DNA of 41,231 nt from positions 1 through 41,231 of the forward strand of contig CAMQHT010000019.1 in NCBI GenBank assembly GCA_947001705.1, written 5' to 3'. The notes under the pieces are model-generated. The model saw nothing but the letters and a program-made list of their open reading frames with translations. It was not told the origin of the DNA and ran no database searches. The translations under genes were made by a program, and so were the position numbers. Below, piece by piece: positions 1 through 6,946 of this stretch; within the stretch, counting starts at the first letter, position 1, and every line of letters begins with the position of its first letter. This DNA is from an uncultured Collinsella sp. (lineage in GTDB: Bacteria > Actinomycetota > Coriobacteriia > Coriobacteriales > Coriobacteriaceae).

Positions 1-100
1 TCCCCAACGCCAAACCCCGCGCGCCCCCCCGGGGGCCCCCCCCGCCCCCCCTTTTTGGGGGGGGGGGGGGGGGGGGGGCAGCACTCGAATCGAGCGCCCC
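1..100. other. Homopolymer-rich low-complexity end, probable assembly artefact
   Basis: This stretch is made almost entirely of runs of C and G, including a run of more than twenty G, with one T5 run between them. It lies at the very edge of the window, directly downstream of the aminotransferase stop codon. Nothing here codes. Poly-G runs at a contig edge are typical of sequencing or assembly artefacts, so the real 3' flank of the next gene, including any terminator, is probably not represented. Confidence 0.6.
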
Positions 101-101
101 C

Positions 102-1313
102 CTATACCCCAAAAACGTAGCGGTCCAGGCGCTCACACGCCTCCTTTACCTGCGAAAGGGGCAGTGCCAGATTCACGCGAATGTGGCAGGGCCCGTGGAA
201 CGGGCGGCCGTCCTGATACCCCACGCCCACACGAGCGCCCTCGTCGAGCAGCCACTGAATATCGCGGCCATGCTCGCGGCACCACTCGGTGCAGTCCAGA
301 AACACCATGTAGGTGCCCTGCGGACGCGAATAGGACACGCTCGCAAAATGCTTGTCCACGTAATTGCAGAAGTAGTCGACGTTGCCCTCGATGACCTCAT
401 TGAGCTCATCAACCCACTCGTAGCCTTGCGGCTGGTAGGCACCGATAAGCGCATGCATGGAGAGGACGTTCATCTCGTTGTAGTGCGTCTTGTTGGACAC
501 GGCGCACACGCGGTCGCGCAGCGTCTCGTTATAGATGATGTGGTAGCTGCCGACCAGGCCCGCCAGGTTAAACGTCTTGCTGGGCGCATAGAGGGCAACC
601 GTGCGCATGCGGGCATCCTCGCTCACCGACTGCGTCGGGATATGCTTGTGACCCGGCAGGATGATATCGGACCAAATCTCATCCGAGATCACCACGCAAT
701 CGTGCTGGCGATAGATATCCATGGCGCGCTCGATCTCGTCGCGCTCCCATACGCGGCCGCAGGGATTGTGCGGCGAGCAGAACACCGCGGCATGGATGTG
801 GTTTTGGGCGAGCTTGCGCTCCATGTCCTCAAAATCCATGCGCCACACGTCCTGGTCGTCGAGCTTAAGCGGGCTGTGGACAATGCGATAGCCCGCGGCC
901 TCGATGGATTTGGTAAAGCCGATGTAGGTGGGGCTATGGACCAGCACCGCCTCGCCCGGCTGGACATACGCGCGCAGCGTCGACACGACACCGCCCAGTA
1001 CACCGTTTTCGTAGCCGATATGCTCCGGCGCCAGGCCCTTAACGCCGTTGCGACGACTCTGCCATTCGATGATGCGGTCGAAGTACTCGGGGCGCGGATT
1101 GAAATAGCCAAACATGGGGTGCTGGGCACGCTGAATGATGTGCTCCTGGACCGTGGGCACCGTGGCAAAGCTCATATCCGCCACCCACATGGGGATGCGG
1201 TCGAAGCCCTCGTCGGGTGCGTTCGGAGCCATGCCGGGGATCTCGCCCCAGGAGTCAACGGCGATGGCGTCCATACCGTGGCGGTCGATAAGCGAGGTAA
1301 AGTCGTATTTCAT
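102..1313 (-). CDS. MalY/PatB-family PLP-dependent C-S lyase (cystathionine beta-lyase type aminotransferase)
   Basis: This is a 403-residue class I/II fold-type I PLP enzyme of the usual family length. The N-terminus (WVADMSF, around residues 43-49) is typical of the MalY/PatB group. The motif SPHNPCGRVW (about 180-189) matches the family SPHNPxGRVW, SDEIWSD (about 212-218) holds the PLP-interacting Asp, and APSKTFNLAG (about 246-255) carries the Schiff-base lysine. Members cleave cystathionine or cysteine to pyruvate, ammonia and a thiol, and some also act as regulators or aminotransferases. The exact substrate cannot be read from sequence. It is transcribed alone on the minus strand, and the ATG is preceded by a GGGAGCTCAGC stretch usable as a ribosome binding site. 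Confidence 0.9.
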   Translation of the reverse strand: MKYDFTSLIDRHGMDAIAVDSWGEIPGMAPNAPDEGFDRIPMWVADMSFATVPTVQEHIIQRAQHPMFGYFNPRPEYFDRIIEWQSRRNGVKGLAPEHIGYENGVLGGVVSTLRAYVQPGEAVLVHSPTYIGFTKSIEAAGYRIVHSPLKLDDQDVWRMDFEDMERKLAQNHIHAAVFCSPHNPCGRVWERDEIERAMDIYRQHDCVVISDEIWSDIILPGHKHIPTQSVSEDARMRTVALYAPSKTFNLAGLVGSYHIIYNETLRDRVCAVSNKTHYNEMNVLSMHALIGAYQPQGYEWVDELNEVIEGNVDYFCNYVDKHFASVSYSRPQGTYMVFLDCTEWCREHGRDIQWLLDEGARVGVGYQDGRPFHGPCHIRVNLALPLSQVKEACERLDRYVFGV

Positions 1314-1425
1314 GCTGAGCTCCCGTGCAAAGCGGATTGTTTTGGTAGGCGTTATTGTCCACCAGCGCGGGCGGTTTTGGCATGGGGTTTGGCGTTGTTT
1401 TTGACGGATACGGACGGATGGCAGA

Positions 1426-2172
1426 TTAGTCTTGCGCGTCGTTGATAGCGGTTATCGTCAACCTGGTTCCGTCGACCGTAAACGATATGTCGAGCCCAGC
1501 GTAAGCCAAATGGTAAACGCGGTTTGGCTCGTGTTTGCTACCCGCACGGCGCGGATCTTGGCGAAGGACCTCGACCAAGCCGGGGAGCTTTGCAGGCGGG
1601 ACCGTATCTTTCAGCGCTTGTGGGAACTCAACATCGAGCTCTTGCCACGGCGCGTCCTCAATCCAGCCGCCCGTCGCATCCGGGTGACAGTCGGCAAATG
1701 GAATGTAGGGCTTAATGTCGTAGATGGGCGTGCCGTCGCGCAGATCGGCCCCCAGCACATGGATGATGGGGCCATCGTCGGTGAGCTCGACACGATCGAG
1801 CTTGACGCAGGTGAGCCCGATGGGATTAGGGCGAAACGGACTGCGCGTGGCAAACACGCCCACACGCTCGGCTCCGCCCAGACGCGGCGGGCGCACTGTT
1901 TTCGACCATTTTGCATTGGTGCCGGACCTGTCCTGCGTCTTGGCATCGACGGCTATGTCCTGAGCCGTGCCGCCGGGCGTGCCGTTTTCGAAGCGCCAGA
2001 GCAGCCATAGGTGAGAGAAGGAATCCAGGCCCTCAACCGCTGCGTTGGAGGCAAATTCCGGCTCAAAGACGATGCGTCCCTGCAGATGGGGCGCCAAAAA
2101 GCTGTTGCGTGGGATGCCGAACTTCTGCGGCAGGTCGGTATGTATGTGTGCAATAGGTTCCATGCCGGTCAT
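1426..2172 (-). CDS. trmO: tRNA (N6-threonylcarbamoyladenosine(37)-N6)-methyltransferase TrmO
   Basis: TrmO/TsaA (YaeB) proteins methylate N6-threonylcarbamoyladenosine at position 37 of certain tRNAs using S-adenosylmethionine. The family core is clear: FSHLWLLWRF near residue 46, VRPPRLGG, then GVFATRSPFRPNPIGLTCVKL, and DGTPIYDIKPYIPFAD. The C-terminus has the usual LRQDPRRA and YHLAYAGLDISF segments. Length is about 248 residues, normal for the family. The reading frame stays open far upstream, but that part lies antisense to the next gene and is not TrmO-like. The start is therefore ATG at 2172 or ATG at 2163; neither has a strong ribosome binding site, and 2163 gives the more typical N-terminus MEPIAHI. 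Confidence 0.88.
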   Translation of the reverse strand: MTGMEPIAHIHTDLPQKFGIPRNSFLAPHLQGRIVFEPEFASNAAVEGLDSFSHLWLLWRFENGTPGGTAQDIAVDAKTQDRSGTNAKWSKTVRPPRLGGAERVGVFATRSPFRPNPIGLTCVKLDRVELTDDGPIIHVLGADLRDGTPIYDIKPYIPFADCHPDATGGWIEDAPWQELDVEFPQALKDTVPPAKLPGLVEVLRQDPRRAGSKHEPNRVYHLAYAGLDISFTVDGTRLTITAINDAQD

Positions 2173-2304
2173 TGTACGGCATGGAGGTGTGGGACGTTGC
2201 GCGCAATTCTTCGCCGCGGTCCCCCGTCGTGCAACCAACGGTTGCTTGGAAGGGCGCCCGCCGCCGCTTATGCTTAAGCCATCAACCAGCAGAAAGGAGC
2301 CGTT

Positions 2305-3132
2305 ATGGCCTTTGCAGAAAAGCTCATCGCCGTCCGTCGTGCCCATCACCTTACTCAGGAGCAGCTCGCCGCCAAGCTCTTCGTCACACGCCAAGCCGTC
2401 AGCCGTTGGGAGCGCGGCGAGGTTACACCGGGCATCGACATGATGAAGCTCATTGCCGCCGTGACCGGCGAGCCACTGTCTCATCTGCTCGAAATGCCCG
2501 AGCACTATTGTCAGAGCTGCGGCATGATACTCACGCCCGAAGACTGCGGCACCGATGCTGCGGGCACCGCGACCGATCATTACTGCAAGTGGTGCTACGA
2601 CCACGGCAAGTACACCTACGAGACCACGATGGAGGCCATGATTGAGGATTGCGCCCCGCGCCTGGCACAAAACACCGGTATGTCGCTCGACGAAGCCGTC
2701 TCGCTCATGGGCGCCGTGCTGCCGCAATTGGAGCGCTGGCGCACCGTGCAGGAAAACGAGGAGCGCTACGGTGCTGAGGCGCGGGCGCGCTATGGCGACG
2801 AGGCCGTCGATGCAGCAAACGAGGCACTGCTGGACATGGACCCCGAGACATGGAACGACATGAAGGAACTTGAACGCGCTATTCTGGGCCAGCTCTCGAT
2901 CGCCATGGGCGACGGCGAACCGGATGGAAGCGAGGCGCGCAAGCTTGTCGCAATGCACCGTCGATGGATTGGCCTTAACTGGGGGCACGAACCCCAGGAC
3001 GAAGCATACCTGGGCCTCGCCCACGGCTATCTTGCCGACCAGCGCTTTGTCGACTACTACGACAAGCCCTGCGGCACCGGAGCCACGGCGTTTCTGGTCC
3101 ATGCCATCGAGTCATCAATGGATCGCGCATAG
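2305..3132 (+). CDS. XRE-family regulator with zinc ribbon and TipAS-like antibiotic-recognition domain
   Basis: The 275-residue protein has three parts. Residues about 4-60 form an XRE helix-turn-helix (LTQEQLAAKLFVTRQAVSRWE). Residues 68-98 form a zinc ribbon with Cys69, Cys72, Cys81, Cys94 and Cys97 (YCQSCGM ... HYCKWCY). Residues about 150-272 resemble the TipAS domain, with WNDMKELERAI, a central HRRWIGLNWGHEP, LAHGYLADQRFVDYYDK and a closing AFLVHAI. In TipA of Streptomyces this domain binds thiopeptide antibiotics behind a MerR DNA-binding domain; here the DNA-binding module is XRE. The role is inferred to be drug- or ligand-responsive control, target unknown. The ATG has a strong AGAAAGGAG site. 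Glutaredoxin follows 52 nt downstream and may be co-transcribed. Confidence 0.82.
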   Translation: MAFAEKLIAVRRAHHLTQEQLAAKLFVTRQAVSRWERGEVTPGIDMMKLIAAVTGEPLSHLLEMPEHYCQSCGMILTPEDCGTDAAGTATDHYCKWCYDHGKYTYETTMEAMIEDCAPRLAQNTGMSLDEAVSLMGAVLPQLERWRTVQENEERYGAEARARYGDEAVDAANEALLDMDPETWNDMKELERAILGQLSIAMGDGEPDGSEARKLVAMHRRWIGLNWGHEPQDEAYLGLAHGYLADQRFVDYYDKPCGTGATAFLVHAIESSMDRA

Positions 3133-3184
3133 ACTGCGGCGGCTTTGGGTATCTCAACCGAAACCTCAACCGATTGGAGACACC

Positions 3185-3430
3185 ATGGCTACTGATCACG
3201 AACTCGTGCTCTACGTTATGACCGGCTGCCCGTATTGCATAAAGGTCAAGCGCTTTTTGGCCGATAACGGCGTGACCATCCCCGAGCGCAATATCTCGAC
3301 CGACCCCGATGCCGAGCAGACACTCATCGCCGTCGGCGGAAAGCGCCAGGTTCCCTGCCTGTTCATCGACGGTAAACCGCTCTACGAGTCGAGCGACATC
3401 ATCGCGTGGGTGCAGAAGAACCTGCTCTAG
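3185..3430 (+). CDS. Glutaredoxin
   Basis: An 81-residue thioredoxin-fold protein with the glutaredoxin dithiol motif CPYC at residues 15-18 of YVMTGCPYCIKVKRFL. It also has the cis-proline segment RQVPCLFIDGK and the C-terminal SSDIIAWV helix. Glutaredoxins reduce disulfides or glutathione-mixed disulfides in the cytoplasm; in coriobacteria the reductant may be a different low-molecular-weight thiol. The frame is open upstream, but the ATG at 3185 is chosen because TTGGAGA precedes it with correct spacing and it gives a standard-length protein. The upstream XRE/TipAS gene ends 52 nt before, which suggests co-transcription. Confidence 0.88.
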   Translation: MATDHELVLYVMTGCPYCIKVKRFLADNGVTIPERNISTDPDAEQTLIAVGGKRQVPCLFIDGKPLYESSDIIAWVQKNLL

Positions 3431-3485
3431 CACGCGCACTGCGGCCAGTTCGCGCCAACCGAGCCGAACCCATACGAACCAAACA

Positions 3486-3540
3486 TGTACGCCAGCATCC
3501 AAAGTCGACATTTTCCGACATCTTTGGATGCTGACGTACA
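3486..3540. repeat. Imperfect inverted repeat, 19-bp arms (AGCATCCAAAG type)
   Basis: Arms 3486-3504 and 3522-3540 are reverse complements with one mismatch (core AGCATCCAAAG / CTTTGGATGCT), separated by 17 nt. It sits between the convergent glutaredoxin and dihydrouridine synthase genes. It could fold in either transcript but lacks a T-run, so it is not a canonical terminator. Confidence 0.7.
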
Positions 3541-3550
3541 GCTTTTCAAT

Positions 3551-3608
3551 CTAGTCATTGGGGACGTTCTTGAATGACTAGTCGTTAAAGAACGTCCCCA
3601 ACGACTAG
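3551..3608. repeat. Inverted repeat, 21-bp arms (GGGGACGTTCTT type) overlapping the dus stop codon
   Basis: Arms 3551-3571 and 3588-3608 are reverse complements with one mismatch. The 16-nt loop contains a further small palindrome, GACTAGTC. The right arm includes the stop codon of the minus-strand dihydrouridine synthase (3605-3607). It may stabilise or end transcripts from both directions, or be a mobile palindromic unit that landed at a gene end. Confidence 0.7.
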
Positions 3609-4567
3609 TAGCCACAAAAGCGGGCAACAGGCGCAAGCGGCTGCTCGCGAAAGACGCGCTCGACAGCAGCGCGGTATTCATCGACCTTTTTGGTCTTGCG
3701 AACGAGCTTGTGAACGGTCGCGGGATCGGCGAAGGCGCATTTGGCGTAGAACCACCACTCCTTCATGCGAAAGACCGCGTTGTCCCCAATCTCGTCCGCA
3801 TAGGCCGCAAACAGCATGTCGTGGAAGCGCTGCAGCTCAGCGGCCGTGGCAGCAGGGCCGCCCTTAACCATGCGAGCCAGCGCGGGGTTCGCGAGCAAGC
3901 CGCGCCCCAACATTACGTGGCGTGTTCCGGGATAGGCCCCCACCAGCGCATCCATGTCCTCAAGATCAAAGATGTCGCCGTTATAGGCCACGGGAAACGG
4001 CGCCCGCTCCAACGTCTCGCCGTAAAACTCTTTACGCGGCGAGCCCGTATAACGGTCCTTTTGCACGCGCGGATGCACGATCAGCTCTGCCAGCGGCATG
4101 CGGCAATAGAGGTCGAGCACGCGTTCGTACTCGTCATCGCTTTCCAACCCCAGCCTGGTCTTGACCGACACCGGCAAGGGTGAGCGTTCGCACACGTCGC
4201 TCAAGAACACCTCGAGCTCATCCAGGTTGCGCAGAAAGCCCGAACCCTTGCCTTTGGCAACAACCGTACCCGAGGGGCAGCCAAGGTTGAGATTGACCTC
4301 GCGGTACCCCATCTCGGCGAGCACCTGCGCCGCCCACACAAACTCGTCCGCATTCTTGGACATCAGCTGAGGTACTACGTTAAGCCCCTGGTTATTGGCA
4401 GGATCGACCTCTTTAAACGCCTTGCCACCAAAGCGGTTGCCCACCCGCGGCGGCGGCAAAAACGGCGTGTAATAACAATCGAGTGCGCCAAAGCACTCCG
4501 CATGCACGCGACGGAACACATGCCCGGTAATCCCCTCCATAGGGGCCAGCGATAAATTCATCAACAT
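3605..4567 (-). CDS. tRNA-dihydrouridine synthase (Dus family)
   Basis: This is an FMN-dependent enzyme that reduces uridine to dihydrouridine in the tRNA D-loop or nearby positions. The N-terminus carries the family motif LAPMEGITGHVFR (residues 7-19). The catalytic loop VNLNLGCPSG contains the proton-donor Cys97, followed by KGKGSGFLRN. The FMN-binding TIM-barrel segments VSVKTRLG, IVHPR, YNGDI and MLGRGLLANP follow in order, with a helical C-terminal domain. Length 320 residues fits the family. Two in-frame ATGs (4567 and 4561) are possible; upstream GAGAGTGG is a weak ribosome binding site. A perfect 31-bp palindrome lies 15 nt upstream of the start, in the likely leader. Confidence 0.88.
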   Translation of the reverse strand: MLMNLSLAPMEGITGHVFRRVHAECFGALDCYYTPFLPPPRVGNRFGGKAFKEVDPANNQGLNVVPQLMSKNADEFVWAAQVLAEMGYREVNLNLGCPSGTVVAKGKGSGFLRNLDELEVFLSDVCERSPLPVSVKTRLGLESDDEYERVLDLYCRMPLAELIVHPRVQKDRYTGSPRKEFYGETLERAPFPVAYNGDIFDLEDMDALVGAYPGTRHVMLGRGLLANPALARMVKGGPAATAAELQRFHDMLFAAYADEIGDNAVFRMKEWWFYAKCAFADPATVHKLVRKTKKVDEYRAAVERVFREQPLAPVARFCGY

Positions 4568-4581
4568 CCACTCTCAAATCA

Positions 4582-4612
4582 ATGTGACAAAGGGACAGTC
4601 CCTTTGTCACAT
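4582..4612. repeat. Dispersed 31-bp palindrome, family A copy 1 (perfect)
   Basis: This is a perfect palindrome with 15-bp arms, ATGTGACAAAGGGAC, around a single central A. It is one of seven related copies in the window and lies in the leader of the minus-strand dus gene. Confidence 0.9.
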
Positions 4613-4696
4613 CCCATTCAAGCGGTTCAGGAACTCTTCGCAGGCGCGAGAACGCAGGCGATATTTTTTCCACACCAGATACGATGCAATGGTGAA

Positions 4697-4723
4697 GGGG
4701 CAAAAGGGCAGTCCCTTTGCCCC
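4697..4723. repeat. Dispersed palindrome, family A copy 2 (degenerate)
   Basis: The arms GGGGCAAAAGGG and CCCTTTGCCCC pair with one bulged base around the AGGGCAGTCCCT centre. The outer part differs from the other copies: GGGGCAAA replaces TGTGACAAA, and both arms have changed together, which keeps the pairing. Confidence 0.75.
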
Positions 4724-4777
4724 AAGTGCCGGCTACCGGACGCAAGCTAGTTGCCGTTCGCGAACGCCGCCCATATT

Positions 4778-4963
4778 TCGAGGTCTAATACTTTTCCCGA
4801 GAAGTGAACGGCTGTATTTGGACCCCCGAAGCATTGACATTTTTAGGCGTCAAAACCGCAGGATTTGACTGGCAAAACCGCAGGAAATTGCACGCCAAAA
4901 GTGTCGATGCTTCGGGAGTCCGTTTTCACTCGTTCACTTCTCGGGAAAAGTATTAGACCTCGA
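4778..4963. repeat. Fold-back inverted-repeat element of 186 bp, MITE-like
   Basis: The outer 33 bp (4778-4810) are exactly repeated in reverse complement at 4931-4963 (TCTAATACTTTTCCCGAGAA core). Complementarity continues inward with few mismatches, via CCCGAAGCAT(T/C)GACA, to about 4850 and 4891, giving arms of about 73 bp. The 40-nt centre carries two direct copies of CAAAACCGCAGGA, 22 nt apart. It has no coding capacity. It could be a non-autonomous mobile element, or encode a long hairpin RNA. Confidence 0.75.
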
Positions 4964-4977
4964 TTCCGCAGTCCCCG

Positions 4978-5008
4978 ATGTGACAAAGGAACAGTCCATT
5001 TGTCACAT
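4978..5008. repeat. Dispersed 31-bp palindrome, family A copy 3
   Basis: The arms ATGTGACAAAGGAAC and GTCCATTTGTCACAT surround a central A, with two arm mismatches. It begins 15 bp after the fold-back element, so the two may have arrived or moved together. Confidence 0.85.
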
Positions 5009-5099
5009 TCAGAATTGACCCCCCCCCGCAATAGCTCATCGATGGCGGGATTCTCTATACTGGGTCACATATGACGGTATCGCGCCAAAGGAGAACGCC

Positions 5100-5627
5100 G
5101 TGACCACGTCGCAGATATCCCTGCTCGCGCTCATCTTGGTTGGGGGCATCGGCATCCTGCTTATCGGAGTGAGCGCGCTCATGAAGGCCGCCGCCCGCAA
5201 GAAAGCCAAGGCCTGTACCGCCGTGACCATGGGAACGGTCATCGACCATCGCTTTATGGGTGAAGGCAGAATGAATCCCGTTTTGGAATACACCGTCGAC
5301 GGCACGCAATACCGCGCGAAAAAACAATTCCGTGGCATAAAGACCAAAAGCTTGTCGGGACTCCCCATCCGCACGCAAGCCACCGCCTACGAAGACGCCA
5401 AGGGCTGGCTGCACGTGCAGACAGGCCCCATCGCCCGACTAGGCACCCTCGCGGAGCAGCTTTGGCCCCTCGGTAGCCAAATGACCGTGTACTACAACCC
5501 CAGCAACCCAGACAAAAGCTATGTCGAACGCCCCATCGTGGGCAACTTTGCCACACTGATGTTTAACATCGCAGGCTTCTTGCTCATCGCGATGAGCATC
5601 TTGCTCTATGTTCTTATCCAGCGCTAG
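5100..5627 (+). CDS. DUF3592 domain membrane protein
   Basis: This is a 175-residue protein of unknown function with one transmembrane helix at each end (about 7-29 and 151-172) and a soluble domain between them. That domain has the DUF3592 pattern: ATVTxGxV-like TAVTMGTVIDHRF, PVLEYTVDGTQYRAK, then GSQMTVYYNPSNPDKSYVERP. The paired termini suggest both ends cross the membrane with the domain between. The start is GTG at 5100, supported by AAAGGAGA six nt upstream. It is followed 63 nt later by another membrane protein on the same strand, so the two may form an operon. No enzymatic residues are evident. Confidence 0.8.
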   Translation: MTTSQISLLALILVGGIGILLIGVSALMKAAARKKAKACTAVTMGTVIDHRFMGEGRMNPVLEYTVDGTQYRAKKQFRGIKTKSLSGLPIRTQATAYEDAKGWLHVQTGPIARLGTLAEQLWPLGSQMTVYYNPSNPDKSYVERPIVGNFATLMFNIAGFLLIAMSILLYVLIQR

Positions 5628-5690
5628 CTCAAACTGATGCGCCCCGCGCCCCATGCGCCGCAACGACCGTTACGACACCAAGGATCAGCC

Positions 5691-6824
5691 ATGGCAACAC
5701 TTTCCGAACAAGAACGTAAGCGCATCCAGCGATACTGCATCTGTCCCAAGGTTGCCGGCGCGGCGCTTGCCATGGCATTCGTGCTGCCATTTTTGATCAT
5801 TCCCTTCGAAATGATTGACGACATCGTCTTCCATCATGAAAGCTTCCAGGAGACAGGCATGATGACCGCCTTGGTGCTCGCCGGCATTGAGCTCGTCATC
5901 TTCTGCTACTGCACTCTCGCGCCGCGCTTTGGCATGCGCGGCAAGCAGTGGAGGGAAATGCAGCACCGGCTCGCCGTCGAGCAGAGCGAAAAAGACCGCT
6001 CGGCACAAATTGCAGGCGTTGTTGGCACGCAGGCCGCCGCGCGTCTGCTCAAGAACAGCGACAATGAGACCGCACGCAACCTGGGCGGTGCGGCAGAAGT
6101 CGCCGCTGCCGTAGGCGCCGTCGCCACCGCGGCAGACGTGCTTGCCGAAAGCTTTGCCAACGCAAAGGCCATGGCAGAGGCCTGTGGCGTGCCTATCCCC
6201 CGTGCAAAAAAGTGGATCGTCGCGCTTGTGGCACTGCCCCTCGCAATCGTGTGCGGTGCCTATATCCCGCAGCTGGCGCAGGGAAACATCAGGATGCAGC
6301 AGAACGCCGCGGCCGCGGCCGAGCAGATCGCCATCGCCCGCAAGGCATTAGAGCCCGCATGCGAGTACGTGTCCGCCGATGACCCCTACGAGCGATATCA
6401 AGATTACGGCTATCATGTCCGCGGCTATCTGCACGAAGGCGACTCCGACGCCCAGAAGACCTATACGTATCTGGACTTTGACAACAAGGGGACGCTCAAG
6501 GAAGTGAGCTACATCGCAGAGATCGACCCCGACGCGAGCCTTGAGGACAACCTCGCCCGCGTCGAGCTCGATCTGGATGAGCTTTCCTCTGTTGTCCAAA
6601 CCATAGACGTCAAGACCGTGAGGCCCGAGCTCCTAGCACCGCAGAAGCTCCCCGAAGAGTTTAGGCAGGCTTTTTTGAACGGTTCGCTCTACGAGAGAAT
6701 CTCCATCAGGACGAGTGACAACCCCATCAAAACGTACTATTCGTTTGACACGGAGCCCGAGGACGAGTTTGACGAGTACACCCGTCCAAGCGTCCGTATT
6801 ACGCTGATGGGCAAAACGAGCTAG
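5691..6824 (+). CDS. Membrane protein of unknown function with three predicted helices
   Basis: I do not recognise this 377-residue protein. It has a short cytoplasmic-type N-terminus, helices at about 21-39 and 57-78, and an Ala-rich amphipathic stretch at about 100-165 (AEVAAAVGAVATAADVLAESFANAKA). A third helix lies at about 175-195, followed by a roughly 180-residue soluble C-terminal domain rich in Asp, Glu and Tyr (YEYVSADDPYERYQDYGYHV region). The ATG at 5691 is chosen over an in-frame ATG at 5637 because AAGGA precedes it and the extra residues look like noncoding sequence. It follows the DUF3592 gene on the same strand. A family A palindrome lies 7 nt after its stop. Confidence 0.65.
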   Translation: MATLSEQERKRIQRYCICPKVAGAALAMAFVLPFLIIPFEMIDDIVFHHESFQETGMMTALVLAGIELVIFCYCTLAPRFGMRGKQWREMQHRLAVEQSEKDRSAQIAGVVGTQAAARLLKNSDNETARNLGGAAEVAAAVGAVATAADVLAESFANAKAMAEACGVPIPRAKKWIVALVALPLAIVCGAYIPQLAQGNIRMQQNAAAAAEQIAIARKALEPACEYVSADDPYERYQDYGYHVRGYLHEGDSDAQKTYTYLDFDNKGTLKEVSYIAEIDPDASLEDNLARVELDLDELSSVVQTIDVKTVRPELLAPQKLPEEFRQAFLNGSLYERISIRTSDNPIKTYYSFDTEPEDEFDEYTRPSVRITLMGKTS

Positions 6825-6830
6825 GCGCAA

Positions 6831-6861
6831 ATGTGACAAAGGGGCAGTCCCTTTGTCACAT
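6831..6861. repeat. Dispersed 31-bp palindrome, family A copy 4
   Basis: The arms ATGTGACAAAGGGGC and GTCCCTTTGTCACAT surround a central A with one mismatch. It starts 7 nt after a plus-strand stop codon and lies just beyond the terminator of the opposing minus-strand transporter gene. Confidence 0.88.
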
Positions 6862-6867
6862 TCCATG

Positions 6868-6896
6868 AAAAAGGGCACCGGCGTTAGCCGATGCCC
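6868..6896 (-). terminator. Rho-independent terminator of the MFS/transcarbamylase transcript
   Basis: Read on the minus strand, GGGCATCGGC-TAAC-GCCGGTGCCC forms a stem with one mismatch and is followed by TTTTT. It lies 50 nt downstream of the transporter stop codon and would end the deiminase-transcarbamylase-transporter transcript. Confidence 0.85.
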
Positions 6897-6946
6897 TAAA
6901 GCTGCTACAGATTAACTCCTACAGCGTATGACTAAGACGAATCGAA

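Larger units (their letters stand above)
4568..5099. other. Gene-free 532-bp stretch packed with palindromic elements
   Basis: No plausible gene is visible here. Short open frames lack ribosome binding sites and are mirror-image translations of the inverted repeats. The stretch holds three family A palindromes (4582, 4697, 4978), a 186-bp fold-back element (4778-4963), a run of nine C (5029-5037) and a ribosome binding site AAAGGAGA just before the DUF3592 gene. A TATACT hexamer at 5056-5061 could be a -10 element, but no good -35 accompanies it. Confidence 0.7.

Noticed and set aside
183..1445. 420-codon open frame on the plus strand
   Set aside because: It is antisense to the PLP enzyme, which has clear catalytic motifs, and the frame has no recognisable protein features.
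2173..3102. Long N-terminal extension of trmO
   Set aside because: The frame remains open but runs antisense through the XRE/TipAS gene and encodes nothing TrmO-like.
4582..4612. CRP/FNR-type binding site (TGTGA ... TCACA)
   Set aside because: The half-sites are 19 nt apart instead of about 6, the centre is also palindromic, and most copies lie at gene ends, so a repeat element is the better reading.
4584..5074. Small open frames in the gene-free stretch, several sharing GLILFPRSER
   Set aside because: The shared peptide arises because the same inverted repeat is read from both arms. None has a ribosome binding site.
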